From Longitalea arenae (GTDB lineage: Bacteria; Bacteroidota; Bacteroidia; Chitinophagales; Chitinophagaceae): a stretch of 64,000 nucleotides of DNA. The translations under genes and the position numbers were made by a program. Location: positions 1-64,000 of the forward strand of contig NZ_JAFFJX010000022.1 in the NCBI RefSeq assembly GCF_016924755.1. The letters run 5' to 3'. The notes under the pieces are model-generated. The model had not been told where the DNA came from. It was given only the letters and a program-made list of their open reading frames with translations, and searched no databases. Below, one piece after another: positions 1 through 7,850 of this stretch; positions within the stretch are counted from its first letter, which is position 1, and each line of letters begins with the position of its first letter.

Positions 1-130
1 CATGCTCCCGTTGATCCCAATCTTTATAATCGCTAATGTGATGCTTATATTGTTGCTGAAGTTGCCTGCCGTCCATCTGGTACATTCGGGCCAGTTGATG
101 ACAGCTAATCGGATGCTCGTCCAAGTGCAT
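1..130 (-). CDS. Partial ISAon1-type IS transposase, N-terminal part only
   Basis: Open frame starting at the ATG at 130 and running off the left edge, about 43 codons. The visible protein (MHLDEHPISCHQLARMY..., ending ...SDYKDWDQREH) resembles the start of the catalytic ORF of ISAon1-family transposases in Bacteroidota, whose N-terminus has a helix-turn-helix-like stretch followed by a 'DWDQ-x-HA' motif. An in-frame stop lies two codons upstream of the ATG, so this is the earliest start. The catalytic residues lie outside the window, so it cannot be judged intact. No terminal inverted repeat was recognised. The family call rests on remembered motif similarity. Confidence 0.55.
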   Translation of the reverse strand, partial: MHLDEHPISCHQLARMYQMDGRQLQQQYKHHISDYKDWDQREH

Positions 131-156
131 CTTTTAAAAAAAGCGCGATAAAGGAT

Positions 157-282
157 CTCATTATTTACAAAGTCAAAGGTTCCTTGAATTCTTCTAATCC
201 GCATATCTTCGTTACTGTACCTTCAAATAACAGCCATAAAAAGCTGGCTTTATTGTTTAATGATGGAAGCCGGAGGGTCTAA
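157..282 (+). pseudogene. Short open fragment, unrecognised
   Basis: A plus-strand frame reads through this stretch to TAA at 280-282 (protein fragment ...KVKGSLNSSNPHIFVTV... to ...LALLFNDGSRRV). There is no start codon with a ribosome site. The composition is protein-like and the fragment lies between a transposase fragment and a Fic remnant, so a gene scrap is possible. Chance is not excluded and no function is claimed. Confidence 0.2.
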
Positions 283-309
283 TTTTTAAAACCGCTAAAA
301 GAGTTGAAT

Positions 310-372
310 ATCATAAATTAACAGCAAATTTTGTACTCCGTCGTCTTCCTTCACCAAGGTATAAGCGCCTCA
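310..372 (-). pseudogene. Remnant of a second Fic gene (last ~20 codons)
   Basis: Read on the minus strand, this matches the extreme 3' end of the intact Fic gene at 668-735. The intact protein ends ALIPFGEGGGRSTKYAVNLI. Here ALIP is followed, after a one-base shift, by LGEGRRRSTKFAVNL and a stop. Everything upstream in the gene is missing. To the right, 380-484 matches 1950-2068, which lies on the 5' side of the intact Fic gene. The simplest reading is a duplicated Fic locus whose coding body was deleted. Confidence 0.6.
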
Positions 373-379
373 ATGGGCC

Positions 380-484
380 CCGCTGGCAATTTATTTAATA
401 TGGGGGACCGGGCAGCCAGCAAACCAATGTTAACTAAATGATGATTCATTTTCCTGAAGCCTAGCAGCAAACTCAATAAATTTA
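380..484. repeat. Dispersed repeat, copy A (partial)
   Basis: About 105 bp matching 1950-2068. Shared blocks include GGCAAT-TATTTAATA, ACCAATGT-AAC and a block around TTCATTTTCCTGAAGCC followed by AGCAAA-TCAATAAAT. On the minus strand it keeps a frame ending LLGFRKMNHHLVN-stop, parallel to LLSGFRKMNVQ-stop in copy B. The rest of the interval to 667 holds no gene that I can support. Confidence 0.6.
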
Positions 485-667
485 AAAGAGCCTGTTTACC
501 AGCCAGAGAGATTTTCAGATATAGATTACTGAGATTTGTTAATACGGGTATGGCCTGCTGCAGTTTTTCAAAAATGTTTGTGTGGCTTTTGGCGAGATTG
601 ATCCGGAGCGGATCCTATTGAAAAGTTAGGGGATTGCACCCGAAAGTAGTGTCTCGTCCAAAATTGC

Positions 668-1783
668 TTATATCAAATTAACAGCATACTTCGTACTCCG
701 CCCACCGCCTTCACCAAAAGGAATAAGCGCCCCGATTTCTAGTAATGCTTGTAAATCTCTTGTAGCCGTTGCTTTTGATATCTTCGTTATAGAACCATAT
801 TTGCTGGCATTCATACCACCTGCAAATCCTTTAGGCCCTTCTTCCAGCATGCGCTTGACTACTTTAAGTTGACGTTCATTCAGCTTATTTTTGAAGCGGT
901 CAAAAAACTTTACTTTCTTAAGTGTAAAATCAATTTGCTCTTCAGCTTCATTTTGTGCAGCCAGTGTAATGTTTACAAAATAATCTATCCAGCCAGTGAT
1001 TTCATTGGAGCGCTGTGAATTTTCCAGCGCATCATAGTACGCTTTCTTATTAGCCTCAATTGTATGAGAAAGGCTCATAAGAACAGGTCGCCCTATTCCC
1101 TGAGCCAAAGCTTTTTCGGCTATGGCACGACCTATCCTGCCATTACCATCTTCAAAGGGATGAATGGTTTCAAAATATAGATGTGCAATCGCCGACCTGA
1201 CCGGCGCTTTTCTGATTTCCTTAGAGCCGCCTGGCGCGGTTTCATTGAACCATGTGATGAATTGCTCCATTTCCTGGGGTACTCGTTTCGAAGGTGGCGC
1301 TTCATAATGCACCTTTTGCTTTCCCATTGCACCAGAGATGACCTGCATCGGCTCTTCATGTGTTCGCCACTGACCTACTTCAATACCCTTGCTTTCAGGT
1401 AGCAGCATCTTATGCCATGCAAATAATTTTTCTTTTGTAAGTTCATCTTTATAAGTATTACGCACATCGATCATAAGCGTGCCAATACCTTCCGCTTTTT
1501 TGTCCTGTATATATTCAGGACTACTGACTAACCCAAGATTTTTCCTGATGGATGAAAGAACGTCCCTACGACTTAGGTATTCGCCTTCGATTTCTGAAGT
1601 TTTGATGGCTTCAGAAACCATCATATCAACGATGGCTTCCATTTTTGTATCTTCCGGCAAGGCATTTAAAATGCCAGTCACCTTTCCTACTTTTTCAGCA
1701 AATAGAAATAATTCATTTTCAACACCTTGAAGAGTATATGTGAAGTTTGGCCAGTCTTTTTGTTGCCAGTTATAGCGCACCAT
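668..1783 (-). CDS. Fic family AMP-transferase with C-terminal winged helix
   Basis: 371 aa. Fic enzymes transfer AMP (or another nucleotide part) from a nucleotide to a target hydroxyl. The core motif HPFEDGNGRIGR at residues 208-219 is complete, with catalytic His208. An N-terminal DUF4172/Fic_N region (about 1-80) carries the inhibitory helix motif T62-S-E-I-E66-G67, matching [S/T]xxxE[G/N], so the protein should be self-inhibited from its own N-terminus (class II). Residues 295-371 look like a winged helix, suggesting DNA binding. Two tandem 27-bp palindromes lie immediately upstream, the first one base from the start codon, which fits autoregulation. It stands alone with no antitoxin gene. 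The target is unknown. Confidence 0.93.
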   Translation of the reverse strand: MVRYNWQQKDWPNFTYTLQGVENELFLFAEKVGKVTGILNALPEDTKMEAIVDMMVSEAIKTSEIEGEYLSRRDVLSSIRKNLGLVSSPEYIQDKKAEGIGTLMIDVRNTYKDELTKEKLFAWHKMLLPESKGIEVGQWRTHEEPMQVISGAMGKQKVHYEAPPSKRVPQEMEQFITWFNETAPGGSKEIRKAPVRSAIAHLYFETIHPFEDGNGRIGRAIAEKALAQGIGRPVLMSLSHTIEANKKAYYDALENSQRSNEITGWIDYFVNITLAAQNEAEEQIDFTLKKVKFFDRFKNKLNERQLKVVKRMLEEGPKGFAGGMNASKYGSITKISKATATRDLQALLEIGALIPFGEGGGRSTKYAVNLI

Positions 1784-1854
1784 GAGCCGATTAGAATATT
1801 TATTCGGCTCAAATATAGCAAATAAATGAGCCGATTACATTAATTATTCGGCTC
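1784..1854 (-). promoter_or_regulatory. Tandem 27-bp palindromic operators of the Fic gene
   Basis: Two copies, 1784-1810 and 1828-1854, of GAGCCGATTA-(8 nt)-ATTCGGCTC. Arms are identical in both copies, the spacer differs, and the repeat period is 44 bp (about four helical turns). The first copy abuts the Fic start codon at 1783. Conserved arms with free spacers are typical of dimeric repressor sites. The C-terminal winged helix of the Fic protein is the obvious candidate binder (inference). Confidence 0.75.
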
Positions 1855-1949
1855 ACGCGCCTAAGGCGTACAATCGAAATTGCAATAAAAGATATACTCA
1901 AACAGCTTGCAGCAATAATGTTTATACCAGCTCCATAAAAGATATCAAA

Positions 1950-2200
1950 ATGCGTCTGCCGGCAATATATTTAATACCCGAGATAAACAGATCCTGGAGT
2001 CAGTCAACCAATGTCAACTTATTGAACATTCATTTTCCTGAAGCCTGATAGCAAATTCAATAAATCCGACCAGGTGTTCGCCCTCACTGCCACACCCGGT
2101 ACAAAGGTTTCAACCTTGGCAAAATTGAAAAAGGCTTCTCTGGTAAGAGGAGCCTTTTTTGTTGATAGCCCTTCAGGAGGGCGGCGCGTCAGGGCCCACG
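1950..2200 (-). repeat. Dispersed repeat, copy B, with terminator-like hairpin
   Basis: Left part matches copy A (380-484). Right part (about 2075-2185) matches copy C (4597-4712). On the minus strand an open frame runs through it and ends ...FVPGVAVRANTW...LLSGFRKMNVQ-stop near 2015. Copy C keeps a parallel frame ending IVPGARVRLNTRQN-stop. It may be the tail of a decayed coding repeat or simply an intergenic repeat family. The rest of 1855-2732 has no supportable gene. Confidence 0.5.
2128..2160. terminator. Rho-independent terminator-like hairpin in repeat B
   Basis: Arms AAAAAGGCTTCTC and GAGGAGCCTTTTTT around a short loop, one G-U pair. Flanking A and T runs make it usable on either strand. 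It has a close relative at 4654-4687. Confidence 0.55.
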
Positions 2201-2732
2201 CTGAAATTCAGTTATTGGACCAGGGATTTAATCTTCAATCATTCCTTTTTAGAATAAACAACTCTATAGCGGCATTAAATTCACTGGCGCGCACGAAGCG
2301 ACCATTTTTAGCCCAAGTCGAAGGCAGGCTATAGTTATACTGTTGAATATATAGCATTATCTACATCTTATAGCGCAACTGCAGTGTTTTATACTTGATT
2401 CTACTTTGATGTGGCGAATCGGAAGGCCGCGAACGAACTTCCGGATAAAAACCTTTTGAGTGATGTGTTTAACCTGCATATTCGGCCGGTGGACATAGCG
2501 GCTGTTTACATAATAAAAAGTTGGATCAGCAAAAGACCGCTAAGATGAATGAAACTAATTCTGCGTAAGAATGAGATAGTGTCCCAGGCTGAAAGATCCG
2601 GGAAATTTGTTTTGAAAAGTCTTAAGCTATTTTCGCCTGTTTACTGCCAGCAATTGTCATATTCTACATAAAAACGTGAGGCCTTCCTGAACTTTTAATA
2701 ACGCTGAATGTAACAGTATATAAATTTTCCTT

Positions 2733-3623
2733 ATGCCAGCATTTCAACAGTTCGTCGAAATTAAAGATTATATCAAAACTGCCCGACTACCTGTTCGGGG
2801 AAAGTTTCCTGATTTTTTTATATATAATTGGATGGAAGAACTGCACAATGGCTGCGCGCATGAACTTCCCTACCGGAATCATTACTTTGAAATTGTATTT
2901 GAACCAAACCCAACGTGTGAAATTAGGGTGGATCAATACGTCTTTCCGGCCGGTAACAGCAGACTGTTTTTTATCAGTCCTTACCGGTTACAGTCATGCA
3001 ATGGACAGCCATCCGCCAATGCCGGTAATGGCTTTACCATCCTTTTCAAACCTGAATTTATACATAGCGCATCGCGTTCGGGGCTCCTATATGATTTTCC
3101 ATTCTTTAACCATCTTAAGTCTCCCGGCATTCTTTTAAATGAACACGAAACATCAAGTATTGCCACCCTTTTTAACCAAATAAAACAGGAATACGACGAT
3201 CATAGTGCCCACAGCAGGGAGATAGTTAGAAATTATCTGAATATTCTATTATTGAAAGGCAGAAAGCTGTATCCACTACAAAACACAACTGCTACCGGCT
3301 TTAACCGGGAACAGGAGATTTATAATAGTTTTATGCAGCTGGTGCAAGACCATTTTATGAAATCAGATACGTTGCAGCTATATGCCAACCGCTTACATAT
3401 CAGCGCTAAACATCTTTCGATGATCGTGAAAAAGATAAGCGGTCAAAGTGGACTGCAGGTCATTCACCAGGCGCGGTTACATCACGCTAAATCACTGCTG
3501 CGGCAAACCAACCTTACGATTTCACAAATTGCAGATGAACTTAATTTTGATAACCAGGAGTATTTTTCTGTTTTCTTCCGCCGTTTGACTGGTCACAGTC
3601 CGTCTGAATTTAGAAATTCTTAA
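2733..3623 (+). CDS. AraC-family transcriptional regulator
   Basis: 296 aa. Residues 1-180 form a cupin-like sensory domain of low conservation. Residues about 195-296 are the two-helix-turn-helix AraC DNA-binding domain (LHISAKHLSMIVKKISGQS..., then LTISQIADELNFDNQEYFSVFFRRLTGHSPSEFR). The SDR gene 174 bp downstream on the same strand is its likely target, since this AraC-plus-oxidoreductase layout is common in Chitinophagaceae. The start is the first ATG of the frame. No sensory ligand can be read from the sequence. Confidence 0.92.
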   Translation: MPAFQQFVEIKDYIKTARLPVRGKFPDFFIYNWMEELHNGCAHELPYRNHYFEIVFEPNPTCEIRVDQYVFPAGNSRLFFISPYRLQSCNGQPSANAGNGFTILFKPEFIHSASRSGLLYDFPFFNHLKSPGILLNEHETSSIATLFNQIKQEYDDHSAHSREIVRNYLNILLLKGRKLYPLQNTTATGFNREQEIYNSFMQLVQDHFMKSDTLQLYANRLHISAKHLSMIVKKISGQSGLQVIHQARLHHAKSLLRQTNLTISQIADELNFDNQEYFSVFFRRLTGHSPSEFRNS

Positions 3624-3797
3624 AGCATTTCCCGACATTTTCAAAATAACAGGCACAAAGAGCCTTTATACCTTTGGTTTAGCATAATGCAGTAAAATTA
3701 CAGGTAAACGCCCGGCATGCAGGGCGCCAGGTATTTTCAAAAATACATCCTGTTTATAACTAAAGAAATTAAAAAATTAACTACGAATTTTTAAACT

Positions 3798-4553
3798 ATG
3801 AATAGATTTAAAGGTAAAAAGGCAGTTGTAACAGGTGGTACGCATGGTATGGGCTTGGCTATTGTTAAAGCGTTGTTGATGGAAGGCGCGCATGTGCTAT
3901 TAACCGGCCGGAACGAGAAAAAAATTGATGAAGCCAGACAACAATTGGCAACTGATGCAGCGCATGTATTGCGTTCAGACGCCTCCAGTATAACCGACAT
4001 TAAACAATTGCGCAAGGTAGTAGAAGAGCAATTGGGCCGTATTGATTATTTATTTGTAAATCACGGCATAGCGGAGATTCAGGAGCTTCAGCAGGTAACC
4101 GAGGAATCATGGGACCGGCACTTTAATATTAACACCAAAGGCTCCTACTTTACTGTACAGCAACTTGAGCCACTGATCAACGATTATGGTGCTATCATTT
4201 TTACCACTGTTGCCAATGACCATATATTCCCAGGGCTAAGCGCCTATTCTGGATCCAAAGAAGCCGTTAAAGCGTTTGCCAAAGTAATCGCAGCAGAATT
4301 ATTACCCAGAAAAATAAGAGTAAATGCAGTAGCACCTGGTTTCATTTTAACACCTACCATGGGCGTGCCAGGCTTAACTGAAAAAGACCGGGAAGAATTT
4401 ATCAAACAAGGCAATGAAGTCACTCCGCTTAAGCGCCATGGCACTGTTGAAGAAGTGGCTGCCGCCGCACTGTATCTTGCAGCAGAAGCGACTTTTACGA
4501 CAGCTGCTGAGTTACCTGTTGATGGCGGATTTGCGCAGGGTATTGCCAACTGA
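3798..4553 (+). CDS. Short-chain dehydrogenase/reductase (classical SDR)
   Basis: 251 aa, normal SDR length. Cofactor motif TGGTHGMG at residues 12-19, NHGI (NNAG equivalent) at 88-91, catalytic Tyr150 and Lys154 in YSGSK, and a C-terminal DGG. The usual catalytic Ser 13 residues before Tyr is Thr137 here, a conservative change. Arg38 after the second strand suggests NADP(H) preference. Substrate unknown. It probably forms a unit with the AraC regulator upstream and is followed by repeat C with a terminator hairpin. Confidence 0.92.
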   Translation: MNRFKGKKAVVTGGTHGMGLAIVKALLMEGAHVLLTGRNEKKIDEARQQLATDAAHVLRSDASSITDIKQLRKVVEEQLGRIDYLFVNHGIAEIQELQQVTEESWDRHFNINTKGSYFTVQQLEPLINDYGAIIFTTVANDHIFPGLSAYSGSKEAVKAFAKVIAAELLPRKIRVNAVAPGFILTPTMGVPGLTEKDREEFIKQGNEVTPLKRHGTVEEVAAAALYLAAEATFTTAAELPVDGGFAQGIAN

Positions 4554-4596
4554 TGGATCGTCTTTGAATGGAGAACATTAAATCAATTAATTCTGG

Positions 4597-4712
4597 CGGG
4601 TGTTCAACCTGACTCTTGCTCCCGGTACAATGCTTTCACCCCTGGCAAGATTGAAAAAGGGCTTCTCTAATAAGAGGAGCCCTTTTTGTTGCATCCCATC
4701 ATGAAGGCGGGG
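4597..4712. repeat. Dispersed repeat, copy C
   Basis: Diverged copy of the right part of repeat B (2075-2185): shared GGTGTTC, CCCGGTACAA, GGCAA-ATTGAAAAAGG and the hairpin that follows. It occupies most of the 320-bp gap between the SDR and the next gene. The rest of the gap shows nothing identifiable. Confidence 0.6.
4654..4687 (+). terminator. Rho-independent terminator after the SDR
   Basis: Stem arms AAAAAGGGCTTCTC and GAGGAGCCCTTTTT separated by a short loop, ending in a T run. It lies 101 bp after the SDR stop and inside repeat C. Confidence 0.65.
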
Positions 4713-4873
4713 CTCGGGATCTGATCAAAAATCGGTTCCAGCCAAATGGTGAAGGCCATCCTTCGTAGTGGTAATCGTTCCGTACGTTTCCGCTTAACCA
4801 ACAGGTAACATTTCAGTACCCGTTTTATGGAATTGGGCAAAATTTCAATCTCTATCTATAGAAACCTTGCGAT

Positions 4874-6148
4874 ATGAAAAAATCGACCCGGTTACTCCTG
4901 ATCTTATCCGGACAGATGTTATTTACCGGCGCCTTTTCCCAGGATAATGACATCAGGCAATTCGACCGCAAACTGGAAAATTTCTTTGTTCCGGTTACAA
5001 TCTCATCAACCTATCCCCCTGTCATTAAGTTACCCAAAAGGAAATACGATTCATACCTGTTCTGCAATGAGTTGATCCCCTGGAAAGATGGTTATATTAT
5101 CAACAGCCTGAGCATTGCTCCCGCAAGCAATACCGTACATCACAGTTACCGTTTCTTTTATTTTTCTACAAGAACCAATAAACTAACGACTCTTACTACT
5201 ACCCTGGCAGATTCCATTGAATCGCTTATTGTATGGAACGATGCACTGTACCTGTCTGGCAGAAAGAAGGGCGATTGTGTAATTGCTAAAATAGATGCCA
5301 GCGGAATAGAGCTCATCGGCAAAACAATTAAAAACAGGAATGGAGAGGTTGTTGGCAAGAATTCCTGGTTGAAACTCGGCGTTTACAATAATCAGTTACT
5401 TGCTCTTGAAAAAAAACAGGTTCTTTTATATGACGGCGGGCAATGGCAACCGATATTCGGCCGGCCCTTTCCTGCCAGGTTCTATGAAGAGAAACACAGC
5501 AAGCGATATCCGCTGCTTCCAACGGAGAATATCCGCATATCAAACAGTACCCTCTACTTTTTACAGGAGCTTACCCAGCAAAGAACCGCTTACCTGTATT
5601 CATTGGACTTAAACCAGGATTCCTGCGCTAGTGAGTTCTTTACCAGGAACGGTTTCACAGATAACACAAAAAGAGAGATCATAAGTTATGTTGCCGGCGC
5701 CGATGGGTTGTGGGTAGCTGCGCTCTGCTTGATGCAGGAGACACTCTTATTGAACCCAAATGGCAATTCAGTCCATGCCATGGTGATCAATAGCCATGCA
5801 ACAACCCAACAAGGCGAGAAATTCAATATAAAACCATCCTGTATAAGCCAATTGGCAGGAGATACCATGCTGGTAGCCGGCAGTGATGGCTTATTTACAT
5901 TAGCGAACAATCATATAAAACCGTTGGCTTACTTTAAGAATACAAGGCAGCAAATAAAAGAGGAAGGTGGTTATCTGCAGTTTGAATTCATTCCTCGCTG
6001 TGCAGTGCGGACTGCAGACAAGCGCTTTTTAGTGGGCGGCCTTTGGGGCGGATTGTACCTTATTGATACAGGTGATTATTCGGTGCAATGTTTCGACGAC
6101 CTTAAAAATGTGCCACCCATCCAGGATCTGCAGACTCTTTGCCGTTGA
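4874..6148 (+). CDS. Secreted protein of unknown function, beta-propeller-like
   Basis: 424 aa. The N-terminus (MKKSTRLLLILSGQMLFTGA, then FSQ) is a clear signal peptide with a likely cut after Ser22 or near it. The rest is rich in short beta-strand repeats of the form 'hydrophobic patch, polar turn, LxVAGxDG', as in VAGADGLWVAALC and LVAGSDGLFTLAN, suggesting a blade-type propeller fold. No catalytic motif was seen. I do not recognise a named family. It is preceded by repeat C and appears monocistronic. Confidence 0.7.
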   Translation: MKKSTRLLLILSGQMLFTGAFSQDNDIRQFDRKLENFFVPVTISSTYPPVIKLPKRKYDSYLFCNELIPWKDGYIINSLSIAPASNTVHHSYRFFYFSTRTNKLTTLTTTLADSIESLIVWNDALYLSGRKKGDCVIAKIDASGIELIGKTIKNRNGEVVGKNSWLKLGVYNNQLLALEKKQVLLYDGGQWQPIFGRPFPARFYEEKHSKRYPLLPTENIRISNSTLYFLQELTQQRTAYLYSLDLNQDSCASEFFTRNGFTDNTKREIISYVAGADGLWVAALCLMQETLLLNPNGNSVHAMVINSHATTQQGEKFNIKPSCISQLAGDTMLVAGSDGLFTLANNHIKPLAYFKNTRQQIKEEGGYLQFEFIPRCAVRTADKRFLVGGLWGGLYLIDTGDYSVQCFDDLKNVPPIQDLQTLCR

Positions 6149-6342
6149 CATATGAGCTTTCTGCTTGTTGTATAATCGAATCTATCGTTTAAAAAACAGA
6201 ACTGATCGTTGAAGGATCCAGTTCCAGGAATGAAAAAATCAGCGCCTGATGTTCAATTAGCAGCTCCATCTTTCAATGGACGGAATTGTTTGTTTAAAAA
6301 CTGCGTGGGGCGTTGAAAAATGCGCCCCGCTCGTCACATTTA

Positions 6343-6374
6343 TTTGCGGGTCTTTGTAATGCGGAGTAAATTGT
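6343..6374 (+). promoter_or_regulatory. Possible Bacteroidota promoter for the thioredoxin-like gene
   Basis: TTTG at 6343-6346 and TAAATTGT at 6367-6374, spaced 20 bp, approximate the Bacteroidota -33 (TTTG) and -7 (TAnnTTTG) elements. The -7 match is imperfect. A GGGGCG/CGCCCC hairpin (6307-6328) lies just upstream. Confidence 0.3.
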
Positions 6375-6440
6375 ATAAAATCGTATCACATGCATGAATA
6401 CGCTAAAGTGTCGTTCTATCGATATGAACTGTCATTGCCA

Positions 6441-7691
6441 ATGCATCAACGCCATCTAAGTGCAACTTTCCTTCCGCTGCTGATGCTACTTGCTTTACTG
6501 CTATCCCGTACTGTTACTGCACAGGAGACGGGTGTTCGTTTTGAACGCGGACTTTCCTGGGCCCAGGTTCAGGCTAAAGCAAAAGCAGAGAACAAATACA
6601 TTTTTATGGATTGTTTTACCACCTGGTGCGGCCCCTGCAAGCATATGCGCAACGTCGTTTTCCCCCAGGCCGAAATGGGCAATTTTTTCAATGACAAATT
6701 CGTGAGCGTTGAAGTGCAGTTGGATACTACATCCAAAGACGATGAACATGTGAAAAGCTGGTATGCCGACGGCCATGCTATCATGAAGGAATATTCAATT
6801 AAGGCCTTCCCTACCTATCTCATCTTTACCCCCGACGGACGCCCGCTACATAGGATTGTAGGCAGCGGCACACCTACATCATTCATTAAAAAAGTGCAGG
6901 ACGCTTTCGATACCACCAAACAGTATTATACAAAATTGAAGCAGTTTGAAAACGGCAGGCGCGATACGGGCTTTCTACGCCAGTTCGCCATACAGGTCAA
7001 CGATGCATATGATCTTCCGCTAGGAATGAAAGTAACTAAAGCCTATCTGGCCGCAATTCCCAACCGCATCACACCGGCAGCACTTGACCTCATGCTTCTG
7101 TACACTTCACGTTCAACTGATGAATATTTCAGCTTTATTGCCGGGCATGCCAATGAAATAAACGGGGTGTTAGGCGCCGGAAAAGCAGAGGAAAAGATCC
7201 GAAGCATTTTTTTGCGCGAAGGCCGGGGCATTCGCTGGAATGACAAACAGGGTACCGATTGGAAGAACTATCAAAAAAAGATCAGAGCCACATTGCCGGC
7301 TCATACAGATGAAATAACCATGCGCATCAATATCGACATTTACCTGGCTAAACGGGATTGGCCTCAATTTGAAAAGGCCCTCACCGCCTATATGAAACAA
7401 TACAGCAAGCAAATGAGCAACGAGGATATGAACAATATTGCCTGGACTGCTTTTGAAAAGTGTTCAGACATGACCTGTGTTTCAAAGATCCTTGAGTTGA
7501 GCAGCCAACTGAAAAGCAGCACTGAACCTGCTTTTCTCGACACCTATGCCAATCTTTTGTATAAGACCGGTAAAATAGAGGAAGCCATGGTGTGGCAGCA
7601 AAAAGCGGTAGACGCCAGCCGCGAGAATGAACGGCCTGCTTACCAGACAACCCTCGACAAAATGAAAAAAGGGCAAAAGACCTGGAATTAA
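6441..7691 (+). CDS. Exported thioredoxin-domain protein with C-terminal helical region
   Basis: About 416 aa from the ATG at 6441. I prefer this to the in-frame ATG at 6390, because a proper signal peptide (MHQRHLSATFLPLLMLLALL...TVTAQ) then starts at residue 1. The active site WCGPC lies at residues 62-66, with the cis-proline loop KAFPTYLIF later in the fold. This should make it a periplasmic disulfide reductase or isomerase. The second half is helical and ends in a TPR-like unit (AFLDTYANLLYKTGKIEEAM). Many Bacteroidota proteins pair thioredoxin and helical repeats this way. Partner unknown. It is followed by a strong terminator. Confidence 0.85.
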   Translation: MHQRHLSATFLPLLMLLALLLSRTVTAQETGVRFERGLSWAQVQAKAKAENKYIFMDCFTTWCGPCKHMRNVVFPQAEMGNFFNDKFVSVEVQLDTTSKDDEHVKSWYADGHAIMKEYSIKAFPTYLIFTPDGRPLHRIVGSGTPTSFIKKVQDAFDTTKQYYTKLKQFENGRRDTGFLRQFAIQVNDAYDLPLGMKVTKAYLAAIPNRITPAALDLMLLYTSRSTDEYFSFIAGHANEINGVLGAGKAEEKIRSIFLREGRGIRWNDKQGTDWKNYQKKIRATLPAHTDEITMRINIDIYLAKRDWPQFEKALTAYMKQYSKQMSNEDMNNIAWTAFEKCSDMTCVSKILELSSQLKSSTEPAFLDTYANLLYKTGKIEEAMVWQQKAVDASRENERPAYQTTLDKMKKGQKTWN

Positions 7692-7723
7692 AGAAATTAT
7701 AAAGACTTAACCTTGCAAACTTG

Positions 7724-7754
7724 AAAAGGCCTCCAATAAACCGGGAGGCCTTTT
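7724..7754 (+). terminator. Rho-independent terminator
   Basis: Arms AAAAGGCCTCC and GGGAGGCCTTTT with a short loop, 32 bp after the thioredoxin-like gene stop. Confidence 0.8.
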
Positions 7755-7850
7755 GATCTTTTAGCCTTTCGCAAAAAATGCTTGGGAGCTGTTCAAACAA
7801 GAACAGCCCTTTTCCCCTGGTCTTGTCCTATCGAGCAAGGGCGCCATAGA

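Noticed and set aside
1181-1730. Plus-strand frames opposite the Fic gene
   Set aside because: Antisense shadows of an intact gene.
2074-2334. 86-codon plus-strand frame through repeat B
   Set aside because: It runs through a terminator-like hairpin and repeat sequence, and the parallel frames that are conserved between copies are on the other strand.
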